A stretch of 59,916 nucleotides of DNA from Methylobacterium amylolyticum. GTDB taxonomy: Bacteria; Pseudomonadota; Alphaproteobacteria; Rhizobiales; Beijerinckiaceae. The position numbers and the translations under genes are program-made. The notes beneath the pieces are model-generated. The model was not told the origin of the DNA and ran no database searches. It saw only the letters and a list, made by a program, of their open reading frames with translations. Below, piece by piece: positions 44,665 through 52,989 of this stretch. The stretch covers positions 1 through 59,916 of the forward strand of contig NZ_JAUYZI010000039.1 in the NCBI RefSeq assembly GCF_030700245.1, in the 5' to 3' direction. Position 1 is the first letter of the stretch, and the number at the start of each line of letters is the position of its first letter.

Positions 44665-45687
44665 TCAGGCGCCGGGGGCGAGGCCGGTGAGCTTCAGGAC
44701 GAAGGCCACGACCACCACCGACACGAGGGACAACGGCAAAAACACCTTCCAGCCGAGCCGCATGAGCTGGTCGTAGCGGTATCGGGGCACGATGGATTTC
44801 ACCATCGCGAACATGAAGAACAGGAAGCTCGCCTTTAGCACGAACCAGATCAGGCCCGGCACCCAGGTGAAGGGCGCGAACGGGATCGGCGAGAGCCAGC
44901 CGCCGAGGAACAGCACCGTCCCCAGCGCGCACATGGTCATGATCGCCACGTACTCGCCGAGCATGAACAGCAGGTACGGGGTCGAGGAGTACTCGACCAT
45001 GTAGCCCGCCACCAGCTCCGACTCGGCCTCGGGCAGGTCGAAGGGCGGACGGTTCGTCTCGGCGAGCGCCGAGACGAAGAACACGATGAACATCGGGAAC
45101 AGCCACAGCCAGTACCAGCCGAACAGGCCGAGCGCCGTGTCCTGTGCGAGCACGATGCGCGTCAGGTTCAGCGAGCCGGCGCAGAGCAGCACGCAGATGA
45201 TCACGAAGCCGAGGCTGACCTCGTAGGAGATCATCTGGGCAGCGGAGCGGAGCGCTCCGAGGAAGGCGTATTTCGAGTTCGACGCCCAGCCGCCCATGAT
45301 CACGCCGTAGACCCCGAGCGACGAGATCGCGAAGATGTAGGTGATGCCGACGTTGATGTCGGCGATCGCCCAGCCATCGGCGAGCGGGATCACCGCCCAG
45401 GCCGACAGCGCCAGCATCGCGAAGACGAGCGGCGCGAGCAGGTAGATCGCCTTGTTGGCACCCGCCGGGATGACCGGCTCCTTGAGCACGAATTTCAGCA
45501 GGTCGGCGAACGACTGGAACAGGCCGAAGGGGCCGACGACGTTCGGGCCGCGCCGGAGCTGCACCGCCGCCCAGATCTTGCGGTCGGCGAGCAGCGCGTA
45601 GGCGATGAACACGAGCAGCGCCGCCAGGAGCACGAAGCTCTTGAGCACGAGCAGGAGCACGGTCCCGAGGATCTCGAGCGGGGTCAT
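44665..45687 (-). CDS. nuoH: NADH-quinone oxidoreductase subunit H
   Basis: Membrane subunit forming much of the quinone chamber, 340 residues, about eight helices. Motifs: DRKIWAAVQLRRGPNVVGPFGLFQSFADLLKFVLKE, SLGVYGVIMGGWASNSKYAFLGALRSAAQMISYEVS, and ETNRPPFDLPEAESELVAGYMVEYSS, with the conserved acidic residues. The start is 9 bp after nuoG. Confidence 0.97.
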   Translation of the reverse strand: MTPLEILGTVLLLVLKSFVLLAALLVFIAYALLADRKIWAAVQLRRGPNVVGPFGLFQSFADLLKFVLKEPVIPAGANKAIYLLAPLVFAMLALSAWAVIPLADGWAIADINVGITYIFAISSLGVYGVIMGGWASNSKYAFLGALRSAAQMISYEVSLGFVIICVLLCAGSLNLTRIVLAQDTALGLFGWYWLWLFPMFIVFFVSALAETNRPPFDLPEAESELVAGYMVEYSSTPYLLFMLGEYVAIMTMCALGTVLFLGGWLSPIPFAPFTWVPGLIWFVLKASFLFFMFAMVKSIVPRYRYDQLMRLGWKVFLPLSLVSVVVVAFVLKLTGLAPGA

Positions 45688-45696
45688 CGGGCGCTC

Positions 45697-47778
45697 CTAC
45701 TCCGCCGCGGCCAGCGGCTGCGCCTGGCCGGCGCGCTCGCGGGCGAGCCGCGAGCACTCGGCCAGCACCCGCGAGGCGCGGGCGATCGGGTTGGTGAGAT
45801 AGAAGTCGGCCACCGGCGAGGCGAAGGCGGCCCCGCCCGCGCTGTCGCCGAGGCCCGCCAGCACCGCGACCGCGCCGGCCACGTCGCCCGGCTCTACCGC
45901 GCCGACCGCCGCGAGGTGCGGGTGGGCGGCGTAGAGCGCCTTGCGCAGCGCGGTCAGCGAGTCGAACGGCAGCCGGTGGCCCAGCACCTCGGACAGGGCG
46001 CGCAGGATCGCCCAGTCCTCGCGGGCGTCGCCCGGCGGGAAACCGGCGCGATTGGCGGCCTGAACCCGGCCCTCCAGGTTGACGTAGGTGGCGTTCTTCT
46101 CGGTGTAGGCGGCGCCCGGCAGGATCACGTCGGCGCGCGACGCGCCCCGGTCGCCGTGTGTGCCCTGGTAGATCAAGAAGGCGCCGGGGGCGACGTCGCG
46201 CTCGTCGGCGCCGAGATTGAACAGCACATCGAGCGCGCCGGCCTCCAGCATGCCCGCGAAGGTCAGGCCGCCCGCCCCCGGCACGAAGCCGAGATCGAGG
46301 GCGCCGACCCGGGCGGCGGCCGTATGGAGCACGCCGAAGCCGTTCCACTCGGGCGTGACCGCGCCGAGATCCCCGGCGAGCTTCGCCGCGGCGGCCAGCA
46401 CGCCGGGCTCCACGTCGGCTCCGACGATGATCAGCGGTGCCTTCGCTGCCTTGAGCGTGTCGAGGAAGCTGTGCTCGCCCCGGGCCAGCGCCGCCAGCGA
46501 GTCCGGGCCGGCGCCGATGTAGTGGCTCGGGTAGGTGAGGTCGACCGCCTCGCCGATCACGCCGACCGCGAGCGGTGCCATGCGCCAGCGCTTGCGGATG
46601 CGCACGTTGAGGAGCGACGCCTCGGTGCGCGGGTTGGCGCCCACCATCAGGATCGCGTCCGCGCCCTCGATCCCGGCGATGGTCGGGTTGAAGACGTAGC
46701 TCGCGCGGCCGTGGGCCGGGTCGAGGCCGGCGCCGGTCTGGCGGCAGTCGAGGTTCGGCGTGCCGAGGGCGCGCATCAGCTCACGCAGCGCGAAGATCTC
46801 CTCGACGCCGGCGAGATCGCCGACGACCGCGCCGATCCGCTTCGGATCCGCCGCCTTCACCCGCGCGGCGATCGCCCCGAACGCCTCGCTCCAGGTGGCG
46901 GGGCGCAGGCGTCCGTTCTCGCGCAGGTACGGCCGGTCGAGACGCTGCATCCGCAGGCCGTCGACGCAGTGGCGCGTCTTGTCGGAGATCCACTCCTCGT
47001 TGATGTCCTCGTTGATCCGCGGCTCGATCTGCATGACCTCGCGGCCGCGGGTGTCGACGCGGATCGACGAGCCGACCGCGTCCATCACGTCGACCGACTC
47101 GGTCTTGTTCAGCTCCCAGGGACGGACGTTGTAGCTCTGCGGCTTGTGCACCAGCGCGCCGACCGGGCACAGGTCGGCGGCGTTGCCCTGGAGCTCCGAG
47201 GCCATGGCCTGCTCCAGGTAGCTCGTGATCTCCATGTCCTCGCCGCGGCCGATGGCGCCGAGGTCGGGCACGCCTGCCACCTCCGCGAGGAAGCGCACGC
47301 AGCGGGTGCAGTGGATGCACCGGTTCATCGCCGTGCGGATCAGCGGGCCAATATGCTTCTCCTCGACCGCCCGCTTGTTCTCGCGGTAGCGGGTCGAGTC
47401 GACGCCGTAGGCCATCGCCTGATCCTGCAGGTCGCAATGGCCGCCCTGGTCGCAGATCGGGCAGTCGAGGGGATGGTTGATGAGGAGGAACTCCATCACC
47501 CCCTCGCGGGCCTTCTTCGTCAGCCCCGAGCGCGTCAGCACCTCCGGCGGCTCGCCGTTCGGGCCGGGGCGGCAATCCTTCACCGCGTAGGCGCAGGACG
47601 CCACCGGCTTCGGAGCCCCTTTGAGCTCCACGAGGCACATGCGGCAGTTGCCGGCGATCGACAGCCGCTCGTGGAAGCAGAAGCGCGGGATCTCCGCGCC
47701 GGCCGCCTCGCACGCCTGGAGCAGGGTGTACTCGGCCGGGACATCGACCTCGGTGCCGTCGACGAGGATTTTTGTCAT
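45697..47778 (-). CDS. nuoG: NADH-quinone oxidoreductase subunit G
   Basis: Iron-sulfur subunit of the NADH module, 693 residues. N-terminal [2Fe-2S] ferredoxin domain with CRMCLVELKGAPKPVASC; then HPLDCPICDQGGHCDLQD and CIHCTRCVRFLAEVAG binding [4Fe-4S] clusters; a molybdopterin-oxidoreductase-like domain fills the rest (RIGAVVGDLAGVEEIFALRELM, GANPRTEASLLN, LPGAAYTEKNATYVNLEGRVQ). Cofactor ligands for molybdenum are absent, as in all NuoG. The gene is preceded by an extra coiled-coil gene not found in the standard nuo set. Confidence 0.96.
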   Translation of the reverse strand: MTKILVDGTEVDVPAEYTLLQACEAAGAEIPRFCFHERLSIAGNCRMCLVELKGAPKPVASCAYAVKDCRPGPNGEPPEVLTRSGLTKKAREGVMEFLLINHPLDCPICDQGGHCDLQDQAMAYGVDSTRYRENKRAVEEKHIGPLIRTAMNRCIHCTRCVRFLAEVAGVPDLGAIGRGEDMEITSYLEQAMASELQGNAADLCPVGALVHKPQSYNVRPWELNKTESVDVMDAVGSSIRVDTRGREVMQIEPRINEDINEEWISDKTRHCVDGLRMQRLDRPYLRENGRLRPATWSEAFGAIAARVKAADPKRIGAVVGDLAGVEEIFALRELMRALGTPNLDCRQTGAGLDPAHGRASYVFNPTIAGIEGADAILMVGANPRTEASLLNVRIRKRWRMAPLAVGVIGEAVDLTYPSHYIGAGPDSLAALARGEHSFLDTLKAAKAPLIIVGADVEPGVLAAAAKLAGDLGAVTPEWNGFGVLHTAAARVGALDLGFVPGAGGLTFAGMLEAGALDVLFNLGADERDVAPGAFLIYQGTHGDRGASRADVILPGAAYTEKNATYVNLEGRVQAANRAGFPPGDAREDWAILRALSEVLGHRLPFDSLTALRKALYAAHPHLAAVGAVEPGDVAGAVAVLAGLGDSAGGAAFASPVADFYLTNPIARASRVLAECSRLARERAGQAQPLAAAE

Positions 47779-47787
47779 CGCGTCATC

Positions 47788-47997
47788 TCAGTGCGGGGCA
47801 TCGGCGAGGTCGAGGCGGCGCTCGATGCGCTCGATGCGAAGCTCGACCCGGTCGATCCGCCGATGGACGCCGGCCAAGTTCTCCTCGACGGCGGCCATGC
47901 GGCCTTTCAATTCACGAATGTCATCGCTGAGACGATCGACCTTCTCGTCGATGCGCCGCAGGAAGACGAGTATCAGGTTGTCCGGCTGATCGGCCAT
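47788..47997 (-). CDS. Small coiled-coil protein inserted between nuoF and nuoG
   Basis: 69 residues, almost wholly a predicted coiled coil: heptads of hydrophobic residues in FLRRIDEKVDRLSDDIREL, MAAVEENLAGVHRRIDRVEL and RIERIERRLDLADA. No signal peptide, Cys or catalytic motif. It begins 4 bp after the nuoF stop and ends 9 bp before nuoG, so it is translated from the operon. It is not a complex I subunit I know. Similar short coiled-coil proteins are scattered in Rhizobiales genomes; an assembly role is possible but unproven. Confidence 0.7.
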   Translation of the reverse strand: MADQPDNLILVFLRRIDEKVDRLSDDIRELKGRMAAVEENLAGVHRRIDRVELRIERIERRLDLADAPH

Positions 47998-48001
47998 GAC
48001 A

Positions 48002-49303
48002 TCACTCCGCCGCCATCGGCACGGGGTCGGAGTGCGGATTGGCGCTGTAGCGGTCGATGCGCCGCTCGATCTCCGGGCGGAAGTGGCGGATCAGCCCCTG
48101 GATCGGCCACGCCGCGGCGTCGCCGAGCGCGCAGATCGTGTGCCCCTCGATCTGCTTGGTGACTTCGAGCAGCATGTCGATCTCGCGGCGCTGGGCGCGG
48201 CCTTCCGCCATGCGCGTCATCACCCGCCACATCCAGCCGGTGCCCTCGCGGCAGGGCGTGCACTGGCCGCAGGACTCGTGCTTGTAGAAGTAGCTGATCC
48301 GGGTGATCGCCGAGACGATGTCGGCCGACTTGTCGAGCACGATCACCGCCGCGGTGCCGAGGCCGGAGCCGAGGTTGCGCAGGGTGTCGAAGTCCATCTT
48401 GGCGTCGATGATTTGCTCGGCCGGCACCAGCGGCACCGACGAGCCGCCGGGGATCGAGCAGAGCAGATTGTCCCAGCCGCCGCGCATGCCGCCGCAATGG
48501 CGGTCGATCAGCTCGCGGAAGGTGATGCCCATCTCCTCCTCGACGTTGCACGGCTTGTTGACGTGCCCCGAGACGCAGAAGAGCTTGGTGCCGGTGTTGT
48601 TCTTGGCGCCGAAGCCCGCGAACCACGCGCCGCCGCGGCGCAGGATGGTGCCGGCGACCGCGATCGACTCGACGTTGTTAACGGTGGTGGGGCAGCCGTA
48701 GAGGCCCATGTTGGCCGGGAACGGCGGCTTGAGCCGCGGCATCCCCTTCTTGCCCTCCAGGCTCTCGATAAGCGCCGTCTCCTCGCCGCAGATGTAGGCG
48801 CCGGCTCCGTGGTGGACGTAGATGTCGAACGGGTAGTCGTGGACGTTCGACTGGCCGACGAGCCGGGCGGCGTAGGCCTCGTCCACCGCGGCCTGGAGCG
48901 CATGCTTCTCGGCCACGTACTCGCCGCGGATGTAGATGTAGCAGGCGTGCGCGCCCATCGCGCAGCAGGCCAGCATGCAGCCCTCGATCAGGAGATGCGG
49001 GTCGTGCCGCATGATCTCCCGGTCCTTGCAGGTGCCGGGCTCCGACTCGTCGGCGTTGACGACGAGGTAGTGCGGCCGCCCGTCCGACTTCTTGGGCATG
49101 AACGACCATTTGAGGCCGGTCGGGAAGCCGGCGCCGCCGCGGCCGCGCAGCCCCGAGGCCTTCATCTCCTCGATAATCCAGTCGCGGCCCATCTCCAGGA
49201 GGAACTTGGTCCCGTCCCAGGCGCCGCGCTTCTTGGCGGCTTCGAGCCCCGGCGAGTGCTCGCCGTAGAGGTTGGTGAAGATGCGATCCTGATCCGACAG
49301 CAT
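48002..49303 (-). CDS. nuoF: NADH-quinone oxidoreductase subunit F
   Basis: NADH- and FMN-binding subunit with cluster N3, 433 residues. NADH/FMN motifs: GLRGRGGAGFPTGLKWSFMP and VVNADESEPGTCKDREIM; GAGAYICGEETALIESLEGKKG follows; cluster ligands are in ESCGQCTPCREGTGWMWRV with the distal Cys in ICALGDAAAWP. Start MLSDQDRIFTNLYGEHSP, 9 bp after nuoE. Confidence 0.97.
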   Translation of the reverse strand: MLSDQDRIFTNLYGEHSPGLEAAKKRGAWDGTKFLLEMGRDWIIEEMKASGLRGRGGAGFPTGLKWSFMPKKSDGRPHYLVVNADESEPGTCKDREIMRHDPHLLIEGCMLACCAMGAHACYIYIRGEYVAEKHALQAAVDEAYAARLVGQSNVHDYPFDIYVHHGAGAYICGEETALIESLEGKKGMPRLKPPFPANMGLYGCPTTVNNVESIAVAGTILRRGGAWFAGFGAKNNTGTKLFCVSGHVNKPCNVEEEMGITFRELIDRHCGGMRGGWDNLLCSIPGGSSVPLVPAEQIIDAKMDFDTLRNLGSGLGTAAVIVLDKSADIVSAITRISYFYKHESCGQCTPCREGTGWMWRVMTRMAEGRAQRREIDMLLEVTKQIEGHTICALGDAAAWPIQGLIRHFRPEIERRIDRYSANPHSDPVPMAAE

Positions 49304-49312
49304 GTCAGGTCC

Positions 49313-50644
49313 TCACTGCCCCGTGCCCGACAGCGCCTTGGCCTGCCCGACCCAGTCCTCCCGGTCGATCCGCCCCGGGAAGGCGAGGTAGGTGCCGACC
49401 CAGGCGATCTCGTCCCGGGTCCAGGCGGCGATCTGGTCGAAATGGTAGATGCCGAGCCCGTTGAGCCGCTGGCTGTTGCCCGGACCGATGCCCTTGATGC
49501 GGGTGAGGTCGTCCGGTGACCCGGCCCGCGCGGCGTCGAGGCCGGGCGGGCGCGTGCCCACCGCGTCGGCCTTCTGCTCCGGCGAGGCGTCCTTCGGCAG
49601 CTTGGCCAGGGCACCGGCGACGCGCGCCGCCTCGGCCTCGGCCGCCAGTTCGCCCTCGCTCGCGCCGGATGCTTCCGGCTGCTGCGGGGGCTCGTCGCGA
49701 TCGTGCGCGCCCTGGTGGCCGTGCTCGCCCGGGGCCGCCTCGCCCGCGGCCGCGGGCTTGTCCGGCGCGGCCCCGCGCTCGGCCGTCGAGCGGTGGGGCT
49801 CGGCGGCGTCGGCATTGTCCTCTTGCTTGACCGGCTCCTTGCCCTCGGCCGCGCGCTGGGCCGGCGCGTCGGAGGCCGGGCGCTCCACCGGCCGCCCGGC
49901 GTCGGGCTTGGCGGGCTTCGGGGCGGTGGCGGCCTGCTGCGCGCTGGAGGCGGCCTCGCCGGTCTTGGAATTCGCGTCCTCGGGCTTGTGCGTGTCCTCG
50001 AAGCGCTTGCGCCACGCCCCGACCCGCGAGCCGTCGAACAGCGTCGGGTCGGTGAGCGTGTCGGCCCCACCCGCCGGCTCGGAGGCGCGACGGCCGGCCT
50101 GCGGGCCGGGCTTGACCGGGCGGCCGGCGGCGAGGTCGTCCATCAGCTTCGACAGGGATTCGGGTGTCAGATCCTCGTAATAGTCCTGGTTGATCTGCAC
50201 CATCGGCGCGTTGCAGCAGGCGCCGAGGCACTCGACCTCCAGCCAGGAGAAATTGCCGTCCGCCGAGACGTGGCCGGGCGGCCCCAGGCGCTTCTCCAAC
50301 ATCCCCTTCAGCTCGCGGGCACCGCAGGAATCGCAGGGGACCGTGCCGCAGAGCTGGATCCAGAACCGGCCGACCGGCTCCAGGGCGAACATCGTGTAGA
50401 AGGTCGCCACCTCCAGCACGCGGATCTTGGGCATGCCGAGTTCGTCGGCCACCGCCTCGATCGCCTTCTGCGGCAGCCAGCCGCCGTGCTGCTCCTGGGC
50501 CCGCCACAGCAGCGCGATCACCGCCGAAGCCTGCCGCCCCTCCGGGTACTTGGCGATCTGGTTCTGCGCCCACTCCGTGTTCTCGGGGGTGAACGCGAAG
50601 CTCTCGGGCTGCTCCGACGCCGGCGCCAGTCTGCGGTTTGCCAT
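49313..50644 (-). CDS. nuoE: NADH-quinone oxidoreductase subunit E with long C-terminal extension
   Basis: The first 200 or so residues are the thioredoxin-like NuoE holding cluster N1a: ligands in QLCGTVPCDSC and VECLGACCNAPMVQ. A low-complexity Ala/Pro/Glu linker (about 200-375) follows, then a helix-hairpin-helix domain, LTRIKGIGPGNSQRLNGLGI to EDWVGQAKALSGTGQ. Total 443 residues versus about 170-240 for plain NuoE. This extended form is seen in Rhizobiales. The role of the HhH domain, usually a DNA-binding fold, in complex I is unknown. Confidence 0.95.
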   Translation of the reverse strand: MANRRLAPASEQPESFAFTPENTEWAQNQIAKYPEGRQASAVIALLWRAQEQHGGWLPQKAIEAVADELGMPKIRVLEVATFYTMFALEPVGRFWIQLCGTVPCDSCGARELKGMLEKRLGPPGHVSADGNFSWLEVECLGACCNAPMVQINQDYYEDLTPESLSKLMDDLAAGRPVKPGPQAGRRASEPAGGADTLTDPTLFDGSRVGAWRKRFEDTHKPEDANSKTGEAASSAQQAATAPKPAKPDAGRPVERPASDAPAQRAAEGKEPVKQEDNADAAEPHRSTAERGAAPDKPAAAGEAAPGEHGHQGAHDRDEPPQQPEASGASEGELAAEAEAARVAGALAKLPKDASPEQKADAVGTRPPGLDAARAGSPDDLTRIKGIGPGNSQRLNGLGIYHFDQIAAWTRDEIAWVGTYLAFPGRIDREDWVGQAKALSGTGQ

Positions 50645-50651
50645 CTCTACG

Positions 50652-51842
50652 TCACCGGTCCACTTCGCCGAACACGATGTCGAGCGTGCCGAGCACGCAG
50701 GACACGTCGGCCAGGAGGTGCCCGCGGCACATCCAGTCCATCGCCTGCAGGTGCGCGAAGCCCGGCGCCCGGATCTTGCAGCGGTACGGCTTGTTGGAGC
50801 CGTCCGAGACCAGATAGACGCCGAATTCGCCCTTGGGAGCCTCGACCGCGGCGTAGACCTCGCCGGCCGGCACGTGGAACCCTTCGGTGTAGAGCTTGAA
50901 GTGATGGATGAGCGCCTCCATCGAGCGCTTCATCTCCCGGCGCGGCGGCGGGGCGAACTTGCCGTCGATCGCCGCGATCGGTCCCTGGCCGGCGGGCTCG
51001 CGCAGCTTGGCGCAGCACTGCTTCATGATCTTGGTCGACTCCCGCATCTCCTCCATGCGGATCACCTGCCGATCGTAGGTATCGCCGTTCTTCCCCACGG
51101 GGATGTCGAACTCCATCTCATCGTAGGCCTCGTAGGGCTGCGACTTGCGCAGGTCCCACGGGATGCCGGAGCCGCGCACCATCACGCCCGAGAAGCCCCA
51201 GGCCATGCACTCGTCCACCGACACGATGCCGATGTCGACGTTGCGCTGCTTGAAGATGCGGTTGGCCATCACGAGGTCGTCGAGGTCGTCGACCACCTTG
51301 AGGAACGGATCGCAGAACGCGTCGATGTCGTCGATCAGCTTGGGCGGCAGGTCCTGGTGGACGCCGCCGGGCCGGAAGTAGTTGGCGTGGAGCCGCGCGC
51401 CGCTGGCGCGCTCGTAGAAGATCATCAGCTTCTCGCGCTCCTCGAAGCCCCAGAGCGGGGGCGTGAGCGCGCCGACATCCATCGCCTGCGTGGTGACGTT
51501 GAGCAGGTGCGAGAGCAGCCGGCCGATCTCGCAGTAGAGCGTCCGGATCAGCTTGGCCCGGCGCGGCACCTCGATCCCGGCGAGCTTCTCGATCGCGAGG
51601 CAGAAGGCGTGCTCCTGATTCATCGGCGACACGTAGTCGAGCCGGTCGAAGTAGGGCGTCGCCTGGACGTAGGTCTTGTGCTCGATCAGCTTCTCGGTGC
51701 CGCGGTGCAGGAGGCCGATATGCGGATCGACCCGCTCGACCACCTCGCCGTCGAGTTCCAGCACGAGGCGCAGCACCCCGTGCGCCGCCGGGTGCTGCGG
51801 CCCGAAGTTGATCGCGAAGTTGCGGATGTTGTGCTCGGTCAT
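50652..51842 (-). CDS. nuoD: NADH-quinone oxidoreductase subunit D
   Basis: 49-kDa quinone-site subunit, 396 residues. FGPQHPAAHGVLRLVLELDGE carries the quinone-interacting His; HRGTEKLIEHKTYVQATPYFDRLDYVS and GVMVRGSGIPWDLR are conserved; it ends CVLGTLDIVFGEVDR. GGAG lies seven bases before the ATG. The nuoC-nuoD gap is 496 bp because an inverted-repeat-bounded unit with a foreign gene lies between them, ending 21 bp before this start. Confidence 0.97.
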   Translation of the reverse strand: MTEHNIRNFAINFGPQHPAAHGVLRLVLELDGEVVERVDPHIGLLHRGTEKLIEHKTYVQATPYFDRLDYVSPMNQEHAFCLAIEKLAGIEVPRRAKLIRTLYCEIGRLLSHLLNVTTQAMDVGALTPPLWGFEEREKLMIFYERASGARLHANYFRPGGVHQDLPPKLIDDIDAFCDPFLKVVDDLDDLVMANRIFKQRNVDIGIVSVDECMAWGFSGVMVRGSGIPWDLRKSQPYEAYDEMEFDIPVGKNGDTYDRQVIRMEEMRESTKIMKQCCAKLREPAGQGPIAAIDGKFAPPPRREMKRSMEALIHHFKLYTEGFHVPAGEVYAAVEAPKGEFGVYLVSDGSNKPYRCKIRAPGFAHLQAMDWMCRGHLLADVSCVLGTLDIVFGEVDR

Positions 51843-51862
51843 AGGCCGGCTCCGCCGGAAAG

Positions 51863-52335
51863 CGAGTAGCGAGTAGCGAGTAGGGAGTAGGGGTGCAGCG
51901 TCATCATCGGATCCCTACCGGCTCCCCTCTTGTTTCTGAAGCGCGCGGATCAGCGCGCGCAGCATCTTTCCGATCTCCTCGCAACGCCCGAGAAGCGGTT
52001 CCGCACGCGCCGCTGCCAGAAGGCCCACGCGATCGGACAGAATGATGTGCGTTTCCAATTCTTTGAGCGAACCCTGCGCCACGCGGAGGAACTGAACGAA
52101 GGATCCTCCGGTCTCGCGGCCATGGCCTTCGGCGATGTTCGCGGCGACGGAGGTTGCCGCGCGGCGGATCTGTGCGGTCAGGCCGAACATCTCCTCGCGC
52201 GGGAATTCCCGCGTCTCTCCGTAACATGCCTCGGCCAGCGCCATAGCCTCCTGCCAAACCTTCAGATCCCTGTAGGACGTGATCGCAGGTCGTTCCACGA
52301 TCACCCCCTATTCGCTACTCACTATTCGCTATTCG
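51863..52335. mobile_element. Candidate miniature mobile unit: four-helix-bundle gene between inverted heptad arrays
   Basis: The left border (51863-51890) has four tandem heptads, CGAGTAG three times and GGAGTAG, running into GGGTG. The right border (52308-52335), read on the minus strand, has CGAATAG, CGAATAG, TGAGTAG, CGAATAG running into GGGGTG. The two ends are thus inverted arrays of CGARTAG pointing inward, each closing with the same G-run and TG. The unit fills the nuoC-nuoD gap almost exactly (3 bp from the nuoC stop) and holds one gene. No transposase is present, so movement in trans or by another mechanism is inferred. Confidence 0.6.
51915..52304 (-). CDS. Four-helix-bundle protein (IVP/S23 family)
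   Basis: 129 residues of the family annotated as four helix bundle protein or 23S-rRNA-intervening-sequence protein. Core motifs: SYRDLKVWQEAMALAEACY, GLTAQIRRAATSVAANIAEGHGR and FVQFLRVAQGSLKELETHI. Relatives lie inside 23S rRNA insertions and, as Avd, in diversity-generating retroelements, where the bundle binds nucleic acid; here it is in neither setting. The GTG start lies inside the right terminal repeat's GGGGTGATC, so the repeat's G-run serves as ribosome binding site if the second GTG (52298) is used. Transcribed with the nuo genes. Confidence 0.85.
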   Translation of the reverse strand: MIVERPAITSYRDLKVWQEAMALAEACYGETREFPREEMFGLTAQIRRAATSVAANIAEGHGRETGGSFVQFLRVAQGSLKELETHIILSDRVGLLAAARAEPLLGRCEEIGKMLRALIRALQKQEGSR

Positions 52336-52338
52336 CCC

Positions 52339-52980
52339 TCAAGCCTTCTCATCGCCGGGCAGCACGTAGTCGGTGCCCTCCCACGGCGAGAGGAAGTCGA
52401 AGTTCCGGAACTCCTGCGTCAGTTGCACCGGCTCGTAGACGACCCGCGCCTGGTCCTGGTCGTAGCGAACCTCCACGAAGCCGGTCAGCGGGAAGTCCTT
52501 GCGTAGCGGGTGACCCTCGAACCCGTAATCGGTCAGCAGGCGGCGCAGGTCGGGGTGGCCCGAGAACAGGATGCCGTAGAGGTCGTAGGCCTCGCGCTCG
52601 AACCAGTTCGCGGCCGGGAAGACCTCGATCACCGAGGGGACCGGCGTCGTCTCGTCGGTCTGCACCTTCACCCGGATCCGCGCGTTGTGGCGCATCGAGA
52701 GCAGGTGGTAGACCACGTCGAAGCGCTTGTCCCGCTGGGGGTAATCGGCGCCGCAGATGTCGATGAAGCAGCGGAACGCGCAGGCCGGATCGTCGCGCAG
52801 GTAGGTCAGCGCGTAGACGATGTCCGAGGCCTGGACCACGAGGGTCAGTTCGCCGAACGCCAGCGCGTGCGACACCACCGCCGGCCCGAGGGCGCCGGTG
52901 ATCCGCTCGGCCAGCGTCCGCAGCGCCGCCTCGCCGCCCTCGGCCTGCGTGTGGGGCAGGATGGAGATGCCGTTGCTCAT
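52339..52980 (-). CDS. nuoC: NADH-quinone oxidoreductase subunit C
   Basis: 30-kDa hydrophilic-arm subunit, 213 residues. The signature ANWFEREAYDLYGILFSGHPDLRRLLTDYGFEGHPLRKDFPLTG is complete, followed by VEVRYDQDQARVVYEPVQLTQEFRNFDFLSPWEG. ATG start MSNGISILP, 9 bp after nuoB. Its stop is 3 bp from the right border of the inserted four-helix-bundle unit. Confidence 0.97.
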   Translation of the reverse strand: MSNGISILPHTQAEGGEAALRTLAERITGALGPAVVSHALAFGELTLVVQASDIVYALTYLRDDPACAFRCFIDICGADYPQRDKRFDVVYHLLSMRHNARIRVKVQTDETTPVPSVIEVFPAANWFEREAYDLYGILFSGHPDLRRLLTDYGFEGHPLRKDFPLTGFVEVRYDQDQARVVYEPVQLTQEFRNFDFLSPWEGTDYVLPGDEKA

Positions 52981-52989
52981 GGCTCCGCC

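Noticed and set aside
51915..52304. 23S rRNA intervening sequence or Avd of a diversity-generating retroelement
   Set aside because: No rRNA, reverse transcriptase or template/variable repeat pair is present; only the protein fold is shared.
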